The translations under genes and the position numbers were made by a program. Of a DNA stretch of 6,092 nucleotides, positions 5,234-6,092 are shown in pieces. Location of the stretch: positions 2,274-8,365 of the forward strand of contig PLYD01000093.1 of assembly GCA_003151665.1 (NCBI GenBank), in the 5' to 3' direction. Numbering within the stretch: position 1 is the stretch's first letter; each line of letters begins with the position of its first letter. The notes beneath the pieces were generated by a model. It was given only the letters and a program-made list of their open reading frames with translations. It made no database searches and was not told the DNA's origin. Origin of the DNA: Candidatus Dormiibacterota bacterium. Its GTDB lineage: Bacteria; Chloroflexota; Dormibacteria; Dormibacterales; Dormibacteraceae.

Positions 5234-5254
5234 TGGCCGGCGGGACCCCGGCCA
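5234..5254 (-). terminator. Short hairpin downstream of the MMPL gene
   Basis: TGGCCGG (5234-5240) pairs with CCGGCCA (5248-5254), a 7-bp stem with a 7-nt loop. It lies about 36 nt past the MMPL stop. On the minus strand it is followed by a weakly T-rich ATGACTTTGTT. A terminator for the transporter gene is possible; evidence is modest. Confidence 0.35.
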
Positions 5255-5289
5255 ACCCTGCGACGCTGGTCCCATTAGCTTCGAGTGAG

Positions 5290-6092
5290 TTAGACGGGTT
5301 CCGGGGCTCGACCGACTTCGCCGGCGCCGATGCGGCTGTGCAGGATGGCGAGCGGCTTTGGCGCCCACCAGTTGGCGCGGCCGAGGATGCGCATCACCGA
5401 TGGCACGATCAGAATCCGAACGATGGTGGCGTCGACTGCGATCGCGATCGCCAGCCCAACGCCGATGGCCTTGATGATCACCACGTTCGCAAGGGCAAAC
5501 GCGAGGAATACAGCCACCATGATCGCCGCCGCACCCGTGATGAGCCGTCCGCTCTTCTCGAGGCCCATCGCAACGGCCGCCTGGTTGTCACCAGTGCGCT
5601 TGTACTCCTCCTGGATCCGGCTTATCAACAGCACCTCGTAGTCCATCGACATCCCGAACACGATGCTGAACAGGATCACCGGGATGCTCGGGTCGATCGA
5701 CTGCGGCGAGAAGCCAAGCTGTTGGCTGAAATGACCCTCCTGAAAGATCCAGACCATGGCCCCGAACGAGGCTGAGATCGAGAACAGGTTGGTCAGCACT
5801 GCCTTCAGCGGCAGTATCACGGAGCCGGTGAGCAGGAAAAGGACTACGTAGGTGACGAGCAGCACCGACCCGACCGCGATCGGCGTTCGCTGCAGGATGT
5901 AGTTGACGATGTCGACGTCGACAGCTGTGGCTCCGGTTGCCTGGACCTGGCCACCCGGCACACTTTCTCTTCGCACTGCTGTCACGATCGAGCGCGCGTC
6001 GTCGCTCGTGTATTGCTTGTTGGTGACCACGCTGATGAGCGCGATGTGCGTGCCGGCGCCAGACGTGAGGGCTTGTTGCAGTGCGCTCGGCA
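5290..6092 (-). CDS. MMPL/RND-family transporter, C-terminal part (5'-partial)
   Basis: The frame stays open to the right window edge, with about 20 more codons beyond the GTG at 6028-6030. That GTG is therefore internal, and the gene begins outside the window. About 267 residues are visible. The end of a periplasmic-type domain (ALQQALTSGAGTHIALISVV, TSDDARSIVTAVR) is followed by five to six membrane segments. Family signatures include FGMSMDYEVLLISRIQEEY, GLEKSGRLITGAAAIMVAVF, AIAVDATIVRILIVPSVMRI and NWWAPKPL. The Asp-Tyr pair in MSMDY (codons at 5638-5643) matches the proton-relay pair of TM10 in MmpL-type exporters. These proteins export lipids or small hydrophobic molecules using the proton gradient; the substrate here is unknown. 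Its stop is TAA at 5290-5292. It is convergent to the other genes and probably functionally separate from them. Confidence 0.93.
   Translation of the reverse strand, partial: PSALQQALTSGAGTHIALISVVTNKQYTSDDARSIVTAVRRESVPGGQVQATGATAVDVDIVNYILQRTPIAVGSVLLVTYVVLFLLTGSVILPLKAVLTNLFSISASFGAMVWIFQEGHFSQQLGFSPQSIDPSIPVILFSIVFGMSMDYEVLLISRIQEEYKRTGDNQAAVAMGLEKSGRLITGAAAIMVAVFLAFALANVVIIKAIGVGLAIAIAVDATIVRILIVPSVMRILGRANWWAPKPLAILHSRIGAGEVGRAPEPV

Larger units (their letters stand above)
5078..5289. other. Intergenic region between convergent genes
   Basis: This 212-base stretch separates the end of the small membrane-protein operon from the end of the MMPL gene on the other strand. It has no convincing coding frame of its own. 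It contains three hairpins (described separately) and an AT-richer patch around 5178-5215. Its main role is probably transcription termination for both strands. Confidence 0.7.

Noticed and set aside
5233..5775. Plus-strand open frame of 180 codons
   Set aside because: It is antisense to the well-supported MMPL gene; its composition rich in His, Asp and Arg is typical of a shadow frame, with no recognisable domain.

Overview
This is a GC-rich, gene-dense window with GTG and TTG starts, ATGA-type gene overlaps and very short spacers. Gene content resembles high-GC Actinobacteria, or a related soil lineage such as Dormibacterota/Chloroflexota. That placement comes from protein style only; there is no rRNA or other marker to confirm it.

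Layout. Positions 1-2023 (+) carry a cytosolic redox module: the C-terminal part of a NuoF-like flavin/iron-sulfur subunit (5' end outside the window), a small single-cluster ferredoxin of the C-x5-C...CP type, and an ApbE-like FAD:protein FMN transferase. The three are almost contiguous (1-nt gap, then a 4-nt TTGA overlap) and probably translationally coupled. Positions 2028-4168 (+) encode an OmpR/PhoB-family response regulator and its membrane histidine kinase, overlapping by 4 nt. Positions 4225-5077 (+) hold three small overlapping genes. Each product has one predicted membrane segment: a protein with a glycine/proline/glutamine-rich outer tail, a SHOCT-domain protein, and a second protein with a Gly/Pro-rich tail. 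Positions 5078-5289 are intergenic and contain three hairpins between convergent genes. From 5290 to the window end, the minus strand carries the C-terminal part of an MMPL/RND-type transporter.

How it may work together. ApbE proteins attach FMN covalently to extracytoplasmic electron-transfer domains. A NuoF-like subunit plus ferredoxin beside apbE therefore suggests an electron-input module feeding a flavinylated membrane redox protein, which would be encoded upstream and is not visible here. The two-component system appears to control the small membrane-protein operon and itself. Four copies of a TCTnAGG-like 7-mer, spaced exactly 11 bp apart, lie at 4164-4203 before the small operon, and two copies with the same spacing lie at 1988-2005 before the regulator gene. 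In both places the last box ends 22-23 nt before a GTG start and 9 bp before a candidate -10 element. This shared architecture, and the uncharacterised three-gene module it precedes, are the most interesting observations here.
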